This document shows positions 9,863 through 21,363 of a DNA stretch of 64,000 nt, in pieces; the first letter of the stretch is position 1, and the number at the start of each line of letters is the position of its first letter. Position numbers and translations under genes: made by a program. The DNA is from Lactuca virosa. Lineage: Eukaryota > Streptophyta > Magnoliopsida > Asterales > Asteraceae. Location: the NCBI GenBank assembly GCA_928212115.1, contig CAKMRJ010005745.1, positions 69,692,821-69,756,820 of the forward strand, written 5' to 3'. The notes beneath the pieces are model-generated. The model searched no databases, had not been told where the DNA came from, and saw only the letters and a list, made by a program, of their open reading frames with translations.

Positions 9863-10300
9863 AAGACAAAGAATGATGCTGGCATAGGAAGAGTTTTGGC
9901 AATTGGTCACGAAGAGGCGATATCAGATCCTACCGTGGTTGCCGATGTGTTTCTTCTCAATAATTGTTACACGTGCATTCTTTTTTATAGTGATTCGGAG
10001 AAAAGCTTCGTGGGCCATAAATTCAAACATCTACTAAAAAAAAATCCTAAATCACTAAAAGGCACATTTACTGTAGAGATGGAAAACGAAAAGACCGAGA
10101 GTAAAAACGACATATACATAGGATGCACACTTACTGTAAACAACCACTCTTTCCAAATTCACTTTATGCCAGTCTCAATTAAAAGCTTCGACATTATCAT
10201 CGGCATGGATGTATGTGCTAAATTATTTATGTTATTATTTGATCGAATCTATGGTCTATTGTCGACTGGATCGGGAAACTTTATGTGTTCATATTTCTAA
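9863..10300 (+). pseudogene. aspartic protease region of element A, truncated
   Basis: The frame at 9896-10300 continues directly from the gag zinc knuckle. It reads DVFLLNNCYTCILFYSDSEK, where families of this type have a D-[ST]-G-A catalytic loop after hydrophobic residues. Here the loop reads YSDSEKSF, so the Asp is kept but the following Gly-Ala is lost. It continues with the FHMPV-like FMPVSIKSFDIIIGMDV segment typical of the protease C-terminus. The usual MDWL is altered and the frame ends within 30 codons. No reverse transcriptase of A follows; at 10414 a different gag (element C) begins. Confidence 0.75.
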
Positions 10301-10413
10301 ACATTCGATTACGATATTTGAACTGGCATGTAACTTATCGTAAAGACAAGGAGGATTTAAATGTCTATTGTAAATAAAGATCTAAACTCACCTGCTTTGG
10401 TTTATATATCGAC

Positions 10414-11560
10414 ATGGTGACAACTCGAATCGGATTAGGAAACGCTAGTGGAAACCATCAGCCTGAGCCATGAGTGATTGAGCGTGCACCAGAGGTAGCA
10501 GCTGCACCCGTACCAATCACGATGGCAGGAGTCCAAGCTATGATTCGGGCTATGATGGCCGAATATAGAGAGGGGATGAGATAAATGTTACATGATAATA
10601 GGTATGAACGTACTATGCATATTGTGCAGCCTCAACTAAACATTGGACAGTTAGAAGAAGGAAACTATAGTAGAACCTTTAGTCAAGCCAAAGCAGTGGT
10701 TAGAAGAAATAACCAAGATGAAGGAATTGAAAGGAACAGATGCAAGTATAAAGACTTCACGACTAGCAAACCATCAGATTTTACTGGGAAATAAGATCAA
10801 TCGGAGTTATGGACTAGATCTCTGAAATGGAGCTAGCTTTCATAACATATGGTTGTAAGGGCAAGCTACAAACCAGTTATGCTGTGCGTCAGTTTAGGGT
10901 GGAGCTGTTCGTTGGTGGAACACTTTAGGAAAGACCATAAGCCCCAATAATCCACTACAACTAACGTGGGCAGATCTCTTGGTACACTTTAAACACAAGT
11001 TCTGCTCAGCCCAAAACATGCTAGACCTAGAGAACCAGTTTCTGACGTTGAAGAAGGGCAACATTTCCACTGACGAGTATACCAAGGCCTTCACAGAAAA
11101 GATGGAGTTTTCTTTAAGCATCGTCCCTAACAAGCTAACAAAAATTAATAAGTATACGAAGGGACTACCATGGGAGTACGTTGTTCCAGTACGCCAGGCA
11201 CCTACTGTTGCGGCGACCATTTGGGCTGCTAAGTCTGTTGAAGAAATGATCAAAGACAGAACCCCCAACAAAGTTGAAGTTGGCGAGAAGTGGAAATTTG
11301 AGGGATCTTCAAGGTCCAAAAAGAAAAGAAAATTCTCGAAGTCTGGTTCTAAAACGTTTGTAAGAGGAGGAGGTGAAGCAAGATGGTGTGAGAAGTGCAA
11401 AAAGAAGCACTTTGGAAAATGTGATGGGGAGGTGACTTTTTACATGTGTGGGAAGACTGGGTATTATGCCAATGAGTGTACATCCAACAAGAGGTTGTGT
11501 TATGGATGTAATAAAGAAGGAAATATTTCAAAGGACCTCCCGAAGAAGAAAGAGGCAGAA
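10414..11560 (+). pseudogene. gag of Ty3 element C, several stops
   Basis: ATG at 10414 begins MVTTRIGLGNASG. Stops occur at about 10471 and 10582 and the frame is broken again between 10790 and 10979. The recognisable part reads NRCKYKDFTTSKPSDFTG, then HFKHKFCSAQNMLDLENQF, LKKGNISTDEYTKAFTEKM and GLPWEYVVPVRQAPTV, which is the Ty3 capsid domain, followed by a basic linker. Both zinc knuckles are damaged: FYMCGKTGYYANEC has lost its first Cys and the His (now Tyr), and CYGCNKEGNISKDLP has lost the His and the last Cys. The sequence family differs from the A gag immediately upstream, which marks the junction between elements. Confidence 0.85.
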
Positions 11561-11914
11561 AGGCCTAATGTTCCACCAATGCCAAAGGCAAGAGCATTCC
11601 AGGTGACCCTGGAAGCAGCAAGGGATGAAGCAGATGTCGCTTCAGGTACTTTTCTTGAACATGTATTTCCTGCCAATATATTGTTTGACTTTGGAGCAAA
11701 TTACTCCTTTATATCGCATAAATTTGGTGGAAGACTAGCATTGCCTGTAGATAAACTTGATAATGCTCTAGTTGTAGAAGTTGTCAGTGGCAAATTCATA
11801 CCTGTTAGCGATTGCATTAAAAACATCTTCATCGACTTAAACGGGAATAAATTCCACGAGGAGTTGTTGCCCATTGAGTTGAACGGTTTCGATATCGTAC
11901 TAGGACTAGATTAG
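11561..11914 (+). pseudogene. aspartic protease of element C
   Basis: The frame is continuous with gag up to a stop at 11914. It contains NILFDFGANYSFISHKFG, where the usual D-S-G-A loop has become D-F-G-A; the catalytic Asp remains but the neighbouring Ser is Phe. The end segment LLPIELNGFDIVLGLD matches the usual protease C-terminus, where D-W-L would follow. The stop lies exactly at that place, cutting the polyprotein before reverse transcriptase. Confidence 0.8.
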
Positions 11915-11953
11915 CTTAGTACGAACGATGCCGAGATACTATGCAGGAAGAAT

Positions 11954-12877
11954 ATGGTGAGAGTAAGCCCACCTGGAAAAGAGTCGTTTATGGTGTGTGG
12001 GGACAAATGTAGAGTGAATTCTGGAATCATTTACCAGATGAAGGACAGAAAATGTTTGTCCAAAGGATGTACATCACCATTGGCATTTGTGATGGATGAA
12101 AAGAAGGAGAAGAAAGAGATACAAAGAATACTAGTGGTGTGTGATATCCGGAAGTCTTTTCCCGAAGATTTTCCTAGATTTCCCCCATATAGACAAGTAG
12201 AGTATGGAATAGACTTGTTGCCAGGATCGACACCAATGGCGAAAGCACCATACCGGTTAGCACCGACAGAGATGAAGGAGCTTATGATGCAACTTCAGGA
12301 GTTATTGGACAACAGTTTCATTAGACCTAGTTCACCACCCCGGGGAGCTCCGGTCTTATTCGTAAAGAAGCAGGACGAAAGCATGAGGATGTGTATAAAC
12401 TACAGAGAGCTGAACAAGGAAACAGTAAAGAACAAGTATCCATTTCCAAGGATTGACGACCTATTTCATCAGCTGCAAGGTTTGAGCTATTTCCCAAAGA
12501 TTGATCTCAGGTCAGGATATCAACTGAAGGTGAGTGAAAAAGATATTGATAAGACCGCATTCAGAACGAGATACATACACTATGAGTTCTTGGTTATGTC
12601 ATTTCGACTAACCAATGATTTAGCAACATTTATGGATTTGATGAACAGGGTTTTTAAACCATTCCTCTATAAATCCGTGATAATGTTCATAGACGACATT
12701 CTGATTTACTCAAAGAGCCAGCAGGAGCATGGCAAGCTCATGCGAGAAGTATTAGAAGTTTTGATGAAGGAGAAGCTGTACGCAAAGTTCTCCAAATGTG
12801 ATTTTTGGATTCAAGAAGTCCAATTCTTGGGTCATGTGTTTAACCAAGAAGGAATAATGGTTGACCCAACAATTTAA
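11954..12877 (+). pseudogene. reverse transcriptase of Ty3 element C
   Basis: This is the best-preserved part of C. In order it shows PPYRQVEYGIDLLPG (template grip region), APYRLAPTEMKEL, SSPPRGAPVLFVKKQD, MCINYRELNKETVKN, PRIDDLFHQLQG, FPKIDLRSGYQLKVSE (first catalytic Asp), ATFMDLMNRVFKPFL, and MFIDDILIYSK, the F-x-D-D active site. It ends with KCDFWIQEVQFLGHVF. A stop at 12877 breaks the frame before the RNase H domain. The enzyme would copy the element RNA to DNA. The lineage looks chromovirus/Tekay-like by motif style, but that is not certain. Confidence 0.9.
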
Positions 12878-13708
12878 AGTTGTGATGAAATGGGAACGAC
12901 CAAAAAGTCCCACTGAGATTCGAAGGTTTCTGGGATTAGCTGGATATTACCGAAGGTTTATCCAATGCTTTCTTCAATAGCTGCTCCATTGACAGCTTTA
13001 ACCCATAAAGGAGCCACATATACATGGAGTGAGAAACATGAAGAAGCATTTCATAAACTAAAGAAGAAGTTGTGTGAAGCACCGATTCTTTCTTTACCTG
13101 AAGGAGTTGAAGACTCCCCAGTCTATAGTGATGCATCTGGAGTTGGTTTTGGTTGTGTTTTAACCCAGAGAGATAAAGTGATAACATATGCATCTCGACA
13201 ATTTAAAGAGCACGAAAAGAACTACCCCACTCACGATATGGAGTTGGCAGCGGTAGTATTTGTATTAAAGATATGGAGGCATTATCTTTATGTCACAAAG
13301 TGCAAACTCTTCACTGATCATAAAAGTCTCCAGTATCTCTTGGATCAAAAGGAATTGAATATGAGACAACGAATCTGGATAGAGTTGCTCAAAGGTTACG
13401 ACTGTGAGATAATTTTCCACCCCGGTAAAGCAAATGTCGTAGCTAATGCTCTAAGTCATAAAGTAAAACTGGAAAGAAAAAGGCCAAGAGCATTAAGAAT
13501 AGAAATTGTCTCAACTATTGTGGAAAGCATCAAGAAAGCTGAAGAAGAAGCTTTAGAGGAAAATGACACAAAGGAAGAACATTTAGGAAAAACGTTGGTA
13601 TTCGGTACAATTAGTCAAGGATTGAAGGTATTCCAAGATAGGATTTGGGTGACTAAGATGGGAGGAATGAGAAACCTTTTGATGGAAGAAGCTCACAATA
13701 CCATGTAA
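12878..13708 (+). pseudogene. RNase H domain of element C
   Basis: After a frame change near 12880-12965 the frame at 12965-13708 reads AAPLTALTHKGATYTWSE, SPVYSDASGVGFGCVLTQ (first RNase H Asp), ITYASRQFKEHEKNYPTHDM (Glu region), CKLFTDHKSLQYLLDQ (second Asp) and HPGKANVVANALSHK. This order is the standard connection-plus-RNase H layout. The final N-A-L-S replaces A-D-A-L-S, losing the last acidic residue. A stop at 13708 precedes the integrase. Confidence 0.85.
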
Positions 13709-14602
13709 TCAATTCATCCCAACAGCACTAAGATGTATAGGGATCTGAAACCTTACTACTGGTGGCCGACGATGAAGCTTGATGTTGAAGAGTATGTGGC
13801 AGAGTGTGTAACATGTGTGAGAGTTAAAGCACAACATCAGAAACCGTATAGGAGTTTAGAACCTTTACTTATACCCATGGGTAAATGGGAAGACATCACC
13901 ATGAATTTTGTAACTAAACTGCCGAGGACAAAGAACGGTCACGACATGATTTGGGTATTCGTGGATCTGTTCACAAGTAGTGCACACTTCATAGCAGCCA
14001 ATGAGATATGCTCTATGGATAAGCTTGAAAATTCTTACGTGAAGGAAATAGTAAGACTTCATGGTGTTCCATTAACGGTTGTATGAGATCGTGACAGTCG
14101 TTTCACATCAAGATTTTGGAAGAGTCTACAAGAGGAAATGGGTACAAAGTTGTGTTTAAGTACAGCCTACCATCCGCAGACTGATGGTCAGAGCGAAATG
14201 ACGATTCAAACACTAGAAGATATATTAAGAGCATGTACCCTAGAATTTCAAGGTAACTGGGATGGGAATTTACCCCTGGTAGATTGTTCCTACAACAATA
14301 GTTACCATTCGAGCATTAAGATGGCACCTTACCAAGCCTTGTATAGACCAAAGTGTCGTACGCCATCTTGTTGGCTTCAAGCCGGAGGAAAGCAGTTTAT
14401 GAGTCCCGAAATAGACCATCAGACTGCTAAAAAGTTAAAAGTGATTAGAGAAAGGATGTTAGCAGCTAAAGATCGCCAAAAGAGCTATGCTGACAAGAAG
14501 CAACAACCAATGACATTCGAAGTTGGAGATTCGGTATTGCTAAAAGTCTCACCATGGAAGGTACTTATAAGATTTGGAAAGAGGGTAAAGTTGAGTCCAA
14601 GA
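13709..14602 (+). pseudogene. integrase of element C, split by element D
   Basis: The zinc-binding region is partly kept (SIHPNSTKMYRDLKPYYWW, then CVTCVRVKAQHQKPY). The catalytic core shows WEDITMNFVTKLP (first Asp), a stop at 14086 next to VVxDRDSRF (second Asp) and HPQTDGQSEMTIQTLED (Glu kept). The C-terminal part runs through FEVGDSVLLKVSPWK to KLSPR at 14602, where copia element D begins. The reading frame continues after D at 22323 as FIGPFKVL. Removing D and one copy of the CAAGA duplication restores LSPR-FIGPF without a frame change, which proves D inserted into this gene. Confidence 0.9.
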
Positions 14603-15564
14603 TGTTGGATCTATATGCTTAAGAATCATTATTGAGTGATGTTGCTAATAACATGTGATCCTATAGGGTCACACCTTAATCAAGTTGGTACTTATTGAAT
14701 ATTTATTATATATTAGATTTTAATAAATAAATTCCACTCTTGAATTTAATTAGAGAATGATTATTTTTTTATGAAAATAATAATTAAAGAAACTAGAAAC
14801 TAGCCATTATATGATATGGTATCATATAACAAGTCATGTACAAAGTTTTGGACCCTTTGGTTAACCATGATTAAGTTAAAGACTTACTCTACCATGGTTA
14901 ATAAAGTTGGAGACAATTTTTTTCTCTTCCAAGTCATCATGGCCGAAATTTCCTAGTGTATGGGAGATTGCTTGTGTTTTCTTCCCAAGTTGGTGTCCAT
15001 GCTTTCTCCCCCTTTCACTTTATGATTTAAAATACTTTAGAGTATTTTAATGGTTTGACTTTACTTTACATGGGTGTATAAAAGGGGACTCTTGTGCATG
15101 AAATGATTAGACTTCTTTTTGTGTTTCTCATCTCTATTTCTCTCTAAAGCCGAGAGCACCTAATGAGGAGCCTCTCTCCACATTTAAAGTTGTTGTTTTA
15201 GCTTTTAGTGCTTACTTTGTGTCTTCCTTCTGGTGCTTAATTGTTAAGCACTTAAAGAACAAATTCATACAAGAAGAAAACTAGCATTTTGAGTACCTTA
15301 TCTTGTTGGTGGATTACTTGTAAATAATATCAAGCTTCTTGTTCTTGCCATCTACTCCAACACACCAAATCCAAGAGGGTCAAAAGGCTACAAAGGTTGT
15401 TATTTCTCAACACCCTATGGTTTTTGTAACATTATTCTAACCTCTTTAAAAGGATCCTTGATGGTTTGTTTTGTTTTCACACTCGAAATTTATAAGAAAT
15501 TTTTAAAGCTTCCGTTGCCGGTTTTTGTGAAAAACTATCTCTTTTATGCAACAAAAATCCTTCA
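14603..15564 (+). repeat. 5' LTR of element D
   Basis: It starts TGTTGGATCTATATGC and ends ATCCTTCA. A TATA box (TATAAAAGG) is at 15077-15085. The length of 962 bp compares with 954 bp for the 3' LTR. Confidence 0.95.
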
Positions 15565-15577
15565 TTGGTATCAGAAC
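15565..15577 (+). promoter_or_regulatory. primer binding site of element D
   Basis: TTGGTATCAGAAC directly follows the LTR end. It matches the initiator-Met tRNA complement except near its end, as is common in copia elements. Confidence 0.9.
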
Positions 15578-17095
15578 CATCTTTTAAATGTTATAATGTT
15601 TTTTTATGTTATGATAATCTTTGGATTTTGTAAAACAAGCACGGATTTCCTTTTGGCTAAAGAAATATCCATATTTGTTTTCTTTGGCAACTTGTTGTTA
15701 AAAGTGTTTTTTATATAACCATTTTTCCATGCATTTTGGTTATATAGAGGTTGCCTCAAAAAAGTCAAAGAGTTGTTTGTTGGTATTTTTGATATGTTTT
15801 GTTGTATATAAACAAGCCATTATGACATTTGTTGTTACTATTTATTCATATAATGATGTAGTAGATAAATATGTATTATTTCATGTGTTCATTTTTATAT
15901 GTAATAAATTAGTTATAGACTAGTTGTATTTTAGTTTTTATAAAAATGTAACAAGATGGAGCTTAAAGATATTATGATGATATGAACACATGGAGCCTTT
16001 TTTTTAAAGACCATGAAGTGTCCCATTAAGTCCTTTAGGAAATGACTTAATATTTGTTGTGATGGCTCACAATAAATATTACTTGAAAAATGGCTTTGTT
16101 TATACACTTTAAAATGCATGCATGTGACGGTTGTTTTGGTTGTTGTAAAATGTTGTATGTATGAAAAATATTTTTTCCATGCAAAAACTTTTTCACAAAA
16201 ATAACATTAAACTTGGGGACTAGAGTTTTACATACTAGTTTCAACATAAGATGTCAAATTGAGTTTTTTGTTAAAAAGAGATTTTGAAATTTATTTTAAC
16301 TCTAAAGTAGCCAAACTTTTAAAGATATAAAAAGTTTAAAATATTTTTTAAACTTAATCTAAACTCCATAACTCAATAATAAAAGGTTGTTTTATTAATA
16401 AAGTTAGAAACCGGTTCCGATCCATATAATGTCGAATTAAAATTGAATATAAAATTTAACCGGTTAAATTGTATATAAAATAAATTCAACTTTCTGATTT
16501 ATGGAACACTTTAAGTTTACCATAAATATTTTATGCAAGAAATATTCATGATACAAAATGTTTTAAAATGCTAGAATAATAAAACATTGTTGAAAAACCC
16601 TTATTTACAAAACTTCAAATCTATGCAATCCACGTAATAATCACTTGGGATTTTTGTGTAATTCATGTGGATTTTAGGGTCACCTTATTCATTTGAGTTG
16701 TCAAAAATAGTCAAGGTGTTTTGTATTTGCTTATGGGATAAAGGCCACCTAACCATTTGTGAAATATAACTCACATGTTTTTTAAATGGATGATTTGATC
16801 AATTTCTTATGTGATAAAGGTCACCTAAGCATAAGAGTTTTGAGGCATAGATGAGATGAACATGTCATTTAAAAACAAAGTAATGTTTTTGGATCCCATA
16901 AATCTATGAATTACATAAGAATTTTAATTGGTTATCGTAACCTACCGATCAACAAAATCAGTTGAGATGTGGGTCACCTCCTCAAGTTATTTTGGCTGAT
17001 GTGGATCTTAGCTTTTCAAAATTTAATTTGAAGGGTAATTATTTTCTAAAAGAATTTATATCAAAGATATTAAAATGAATCTTATTATTTTGTAG
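15578..17095 (+). other. 1.5 kb untranslated leader of element D
   Basis: No gene is seen between the primer site and the gag start. The sequence is AT-rich and the open frames at 15458-15923 have no domain. Words such as GATAAAGGTCACCTAA and GATAAAGGCCACCTAA recur near 16739 and 16814, suggesting an internal duplication. The leader is long for a copia element. Confidence 0.7.
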
Positions 17096-17785
17096 ATGAC
17101 TACCCCAACGGTGACCACCTCATCACTCACCATCCGATCCATCCTCGAAAAAGAAAAACTAAGTGGACCCAACTTTCTTGATTGGTTCAGACAACTGAGA
17201 ATTGCCCTCAAGCTTGAGAAAAAGGACTATGTCCTTGATGATCCTATCCCATAAGAGCTCCCAGCTAATGCTGCCAAAGCATCGAAAGATGCTCAGCTGA
17301 AACATGTTAATGATTCGACCGAAGTGGTTTGCATCATGCTTGCAACTATGACTCCTGAACTTTAGAAAACTTTTGAGTTTAATGAAGCATTTGAAATGAT
17401 TGATCAACTAAGTGTCATGTTTCAAGTTCAGGCTAAGCAATAGAGGTTTGAGACCTTGAAGGCTTTCATTGGTTGCAAGATGGCTGAGGGATCTTCAGTG
17501 AGTGCACATGTACTCAAAATGAAAGCTTATGTTGCACAACTTTCCCGCCTCAGATTCCCATTTGGGGATGAGCTAGCGACCAATGTGATCCTAGCCTCAT
17601 TGTCTAAGTCATTAAATCAATTTGTGATGAACTTCACAATGAATGAATGGGAGAGGAGCATCAATGAGCTTTATTACATGCTCAAAAATGTTGAGGAAAA
17701 AATCAAGAAATCTAGGAACAATCAAGTGTTATTGATCCGTGAGGGTCAAATCTCCAAGAAGAAAACCGGTAATATATGTGATTGA
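17096..17785 (+). pseudogene. gag of copia element D with stops and no zinc knuckle
   Basis: ATG at 17096 begins MTTPTVTTSSLTIRSILEKE, followed by LSGPNFLDWFRQLRIALK, the typical copia gag (UBN2-like) opening. In-frame stops are at about 17252, 17363 and 17441. The frame from 17456 continues ETLKAFIGCKMAEGSSVSAH, VAQLSRLRFPFGDELATN and LYYMLKNVEEKIKKS. The CCHC zinc knuckle expected next is absent: the basic linker runs straight into the protease region in another frame at about 17760. A deletion between gag and protease is the simplest reading. Confidence 0.85.
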
Positions 17786-18224
17786 ATTACATGCATTCCG
17801 TACTAATTCTTGGGTATTCAATACTGGAAGTGGTACTAACATCTGCAATGATTTGCTGGGACTAAAGAATGTTAGAGAACAAAGAGATGGCGATTTGGAA
17901 CTTTATGTTGTCAATGACACTCGAGTAGCTGTCAAAGCCATAGGGCAATACCATATTTTGCTTCCAAATGGTCTTAATCTTTTTTTGAACAATTGTTGTT
18001 ATGTACCTAGTACAACTAGGAATATTATATCTACTTCTCACTTGTATGAACAAGGTTTTCGTTATAAGTTTGACTTTGATTCTGAAAACAATTATATGTT
18101 TAAAGATAACGTGTTCTATTTTGAGACTAGTCCCAAAAATGGAATATATGAAATCGATTTAAATGGTTCATACAAAAAGGATAATTCAATGTTCAACATA
18201 AATAAGAAAACAAAGTTAGACTAA
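17786..18224 (+). pseudogene. protease of copia element D, catalytic Asp changed
   Basis: The frame reads VIYVIELHAFRTNSWVFNTG, then SGTNICNDLLGLKNVRE, LYVVNDTRVAVKAIGQYHIL and CYVPSTTRNIISTSHL, which is the copia aspartic protease. In working elements the loop is W-V-x-D-[ST]-G; here it is W-V-F-N-T-G, so the catalytic Asp is Asn. A stop at 18224 ends the frame before the gag-pre-integrase segment. Confidence 0.85.
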
Positions 18225-18970
18225 AATAAAACTTATTTATGGCATTGTCGACTTGGGCACATAAGTAAAACTCGCATTGCTAAGCTCCAAAAGGATGGGA
18301 TCTTAGAGTCAATAGGCTCAGAGTCTTTTGATGTATGTGAATCATGTCTATGTGGAAAGATGACCAAAGCTCCTTTTACTGATGTTGGTGAAAGAGCTTC
18401 GGATCTATTAGGACTCATACATAGTGATGTATGTGGACCTTGTAGACCAGTGACAAGATGCGGTGAAAGATACTTCATTACATTTACTGATGATTACTGT
18501 AGATTTGGATGTGTGTATCTCATGAAACACAAATATGAAGCATTCAATGTCTTCAAGGTTTTCCAAAATGAAGTACAAAATCAACTTGGTAAAATTATGA
18601 AAACCATACAATCAGATCGCGGTGGTGAATATCCGAGCTATTAGTTTGATGATCATTTGAAGAATTGTAGCATAATGGTGTCTCGGAAAGGAGAAATCGT
18701 ACTCCACTTGATATGGTGCGATCAATGATGACTTATACTTCCCTTCCTCATTAATTTTGGGGTTATGCCCTTGAAACCGCAGCTCGAATTGTAAACATGG
18801 TCCCAACTAAAAAGGTTAGTAAGAGTCCCTACGAGTTATGGCATGGAATGGTTCCATCAATGTCTTACTTAAAGATATGGGGTTGTGAAGCATATGTTAA
18901 AAGAGAAACTTCTAACAAGCTTGACCCTAGATCTCAAAAGTGTATCTTTGTGGGATACCCAAAAGAAACC
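18225..18970 (+). pseudogene. integrase of copia element D
   Basis: The gag-pre-integrase motif LWHCRLGHISKTRIAKLQ (18238) and CESCLCGKMTKAPF give the H-x-H-C-x-x-C zinc site. The catalytic core has LIHSDVCGPCRPVTR (first Asp) and TIQSDRGGEYPSY (second Asp), then a stop at about 18642. Shortly after, about 15 residues expected before the NGVSERRN segment (Glu) are missing, so there is a small deletion near 18676. A further stop interrupts LPH-FWGYALETAARIVN at about 18750. The frame then continues VPTKKVSKSPYELWHG and LKIWGCEAYVKRE. Confidence 0.85.
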
Positions 18971-20848
18971 ATGGATTATTACTTCTTCCAGACAGAAGAA
19001 AACAGGGTCTTCATAGCCCGTAACGCAATGTTTCTTGAAACTGACTTTATCTCGCATAAAGTAAGTAGGAGCCCCATTGACCTCGAAGAAATTCGAGAGA
19101 CACAACCTTTAGTTGAGAATAATAATCAACAAAGCATTGTTGAACCTGAAATTATCGTTCCAATGTCGGAAAGCGCACCAACTGTACGACGCTCCAGTAG
19201 AACTTGTCAACAACCTGACAGATTTGGATTTGTCATTCCTGAAGAGGAAGTCTTCTTGATGGATCAATGTGAGCTAGTCAATTACAAGGCTGCTAATACT
19301 GTCCCAGAGTCTGAGAAATGGCTTGAAGCCATGAGAACTAAATTTCAAGACATGAATGACAATCAAGTATGGGACTTGGTTGACTTACCTCCTAACAGCA
19401 GGGTTGTTGGAAGCAAGTGGATCTTCAAGAAGAAGATCGACATGAATGGAAATGTACAAACTTTCAAAGCACGACTTGTCGCAAAAGGATATACTTAAAT
19501 TCAAGGTGTTGACTATGAAGATAATTTATCGCCGGTTTCTAAGATTAAATCTATTAGGATTATCATGGCCATAGCTACATATTATGACTATGAGATATGA
19601 AAAATGGATGTCAAAACCACTTTCCTTAACGGGTATCTTGAGGAAGATGTTTATATGGAACAACCTGAAGGTTTTGTCAAAATGGATAACCTAAAGACGA
19701 TTTGTAAACTGAAGAAGTCCATTTATGGATTGAAACAAGCATCTAGGGCCTGTATCATCGTTTTGACAAAAAATCAAAAAGTTTGGTTTCTCAAAAAGTC
19801 CCGATAAACCATGTGTATACATCAAAGCAATTGGGAGCCATATTGTTTTTCTAATTCTATATGTTGATGACATATTACTGATCGGAAAAGATATCCTGAC
19901 ATTGAAGGAGACCAAGGCCTACCTTAGTAAGTCCTTTCAAAAGAAAGATCTAGGGGATGATGCATACATACTCGATATTAGGATCTATAGAGATAGATCC
20001 CAAAGACTCATTGTATTGAGTTAGAGTACATACATTGACAAAATCTTAAAACGTTTTTCAATGGATAACTCGAAACGAGGAATTGTTCCCATACTGCCTG
20101 ATACCATTCTTTCTAAGGCTGACAGCCCTAGTACTGAAGATGAGATCAAAATAATGAAACACATAATGTATGCTTCAGTAGTAGGTTCAATTATGTATGC
20201 TACGACATGTAAAAGGCCAAATATAACTTATGCTATTAGTATAACTAGTAGGTATCAAGCTAATACTGGCGAAAAACATTGGGTGGCTGTTAAGAACATA
20301 CTTAAGTACTTAAGAAGAACAAAATATATATTTTGGTCTATGGAGGAGTTGAAGAAGAGCTTACTGTAAGATGTTACACTGACGTTGGTTTGATCACTGA
20401 TCGAAATAACTCATGATCACAGTCGAGATATGTGTTAACACTTAATGGAGGAGCCATTGCCTGGAAGCGTTCAAAGCAAGAAGTGGTTACACTTTCTACA
20501 ACAGAATTAGAGTACATAGCTGCATGTGAAGCGGCTCAAGAAGTTTATTGGATGAAGAAATTCATTGCTGATATGGATGTTCAAAGCATCAAAAATGCCA
20601 TTAATATGCTTTGTGACAACACTAGTTAGATCGCTATTGCAAGTGACCCGATGGTTACCAACAAGACTAGACAAATTCAACGAAAGTTCAATTTCATTCG
20701 TAAGGAATTAGAATTGGGAAATGTACGAATTGAAAATATTCATACAGATGATAATCTAACAGATCCGTTCACAAAGGCTCTACCTGAAAGCAAGTTTGAG
20801 AGTCATGCAAAAGGAATCGGTCTACGTTTAGCTAGTGATTGGATTTAA
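18971..20848 (+). pseudogene. reverse transcriptase and RNase H of copia element D
   Basis: The start of the RT region is seen as KWLEAMRTKFQDMNDNQVWD and GSKWIFKKKIDMNGNVQTFK. Stops are at about 19496 and 19597. The catalytic segments follow: WKMDVKTTFLNGYL-type (first Asp), MEQPEGFVKMDNLKTICKLK and, in another frame, LYVDDILLIGKD (19858-19893), the Y-V-D-D active site. RNase H follows with YADVGL-like remnants, GGAIAWKRSKQEVVTLSTTE and LEYIAACEAAQEVYWMK. A stop falls at 20627, where CDNTSAIA-type sequence is expected. The tail to 20848 reads FIRKELELGNVRIENI and DPFTKALPESKF. At least four frame breaks are visible. Confidence 0.88.
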
Positions 20849-21352
20849 ATTTGTACTTGACTAATATCTGGATATTCAGAACTATGTAGTAATGATATGT
20901 AATCTGCTTTGAATATGAGATATCTCATTTGTGTTGAATATTATTGTGTTCTATATTAGCATGTTATTTAATCCTTGAATAATGTAATTATTCAAAATTT
21001 GTCCATAGTTAGTTACTGTTGCGGGAGCAACTATGAATTAAGACTAATCTGAATTGGCTTGGTTGATTTCAAGAGGTGAAATAGAAAAGTGTTGCATCCA
21101 AATTCATATGTACTTGTTTGAGAACAACTATTGGAAATGACCCGCATCAAGAGTCACTTCATGGATCGATATCATAAGTGAATATTGATCACATGTAAAT
21201 ATCTTTATGTCTTTCGACCTGGGATGTATATTGGAGAACTCAAGTATGGAGATTGTTATACTTTGACATGGTTAAACGTTGTTCATAACTGTGGAGTTAT
21301 AAAATCCTTTGTTGAGTAGAGCATAAACTATATGAGAGTATGTATGTAGTCA
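20849..21352 (+). other. 3' untranslated region of element D
   Basis: About 500 bp lie between the end of RNase H and the polypurine tract. No coding signal is seen. Confidence 0.7.
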
Positions 21353-21363
21353 AAGTGGGAGAT
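21353..21363 (+). promoter_or_regulatory. polypurine tract of element D
   Basis: AAGTGGGAGAT directly precedes the TGTTGG start of the 3' LTR. It is the expected plus-strand primer site. Confidence 0.9.
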
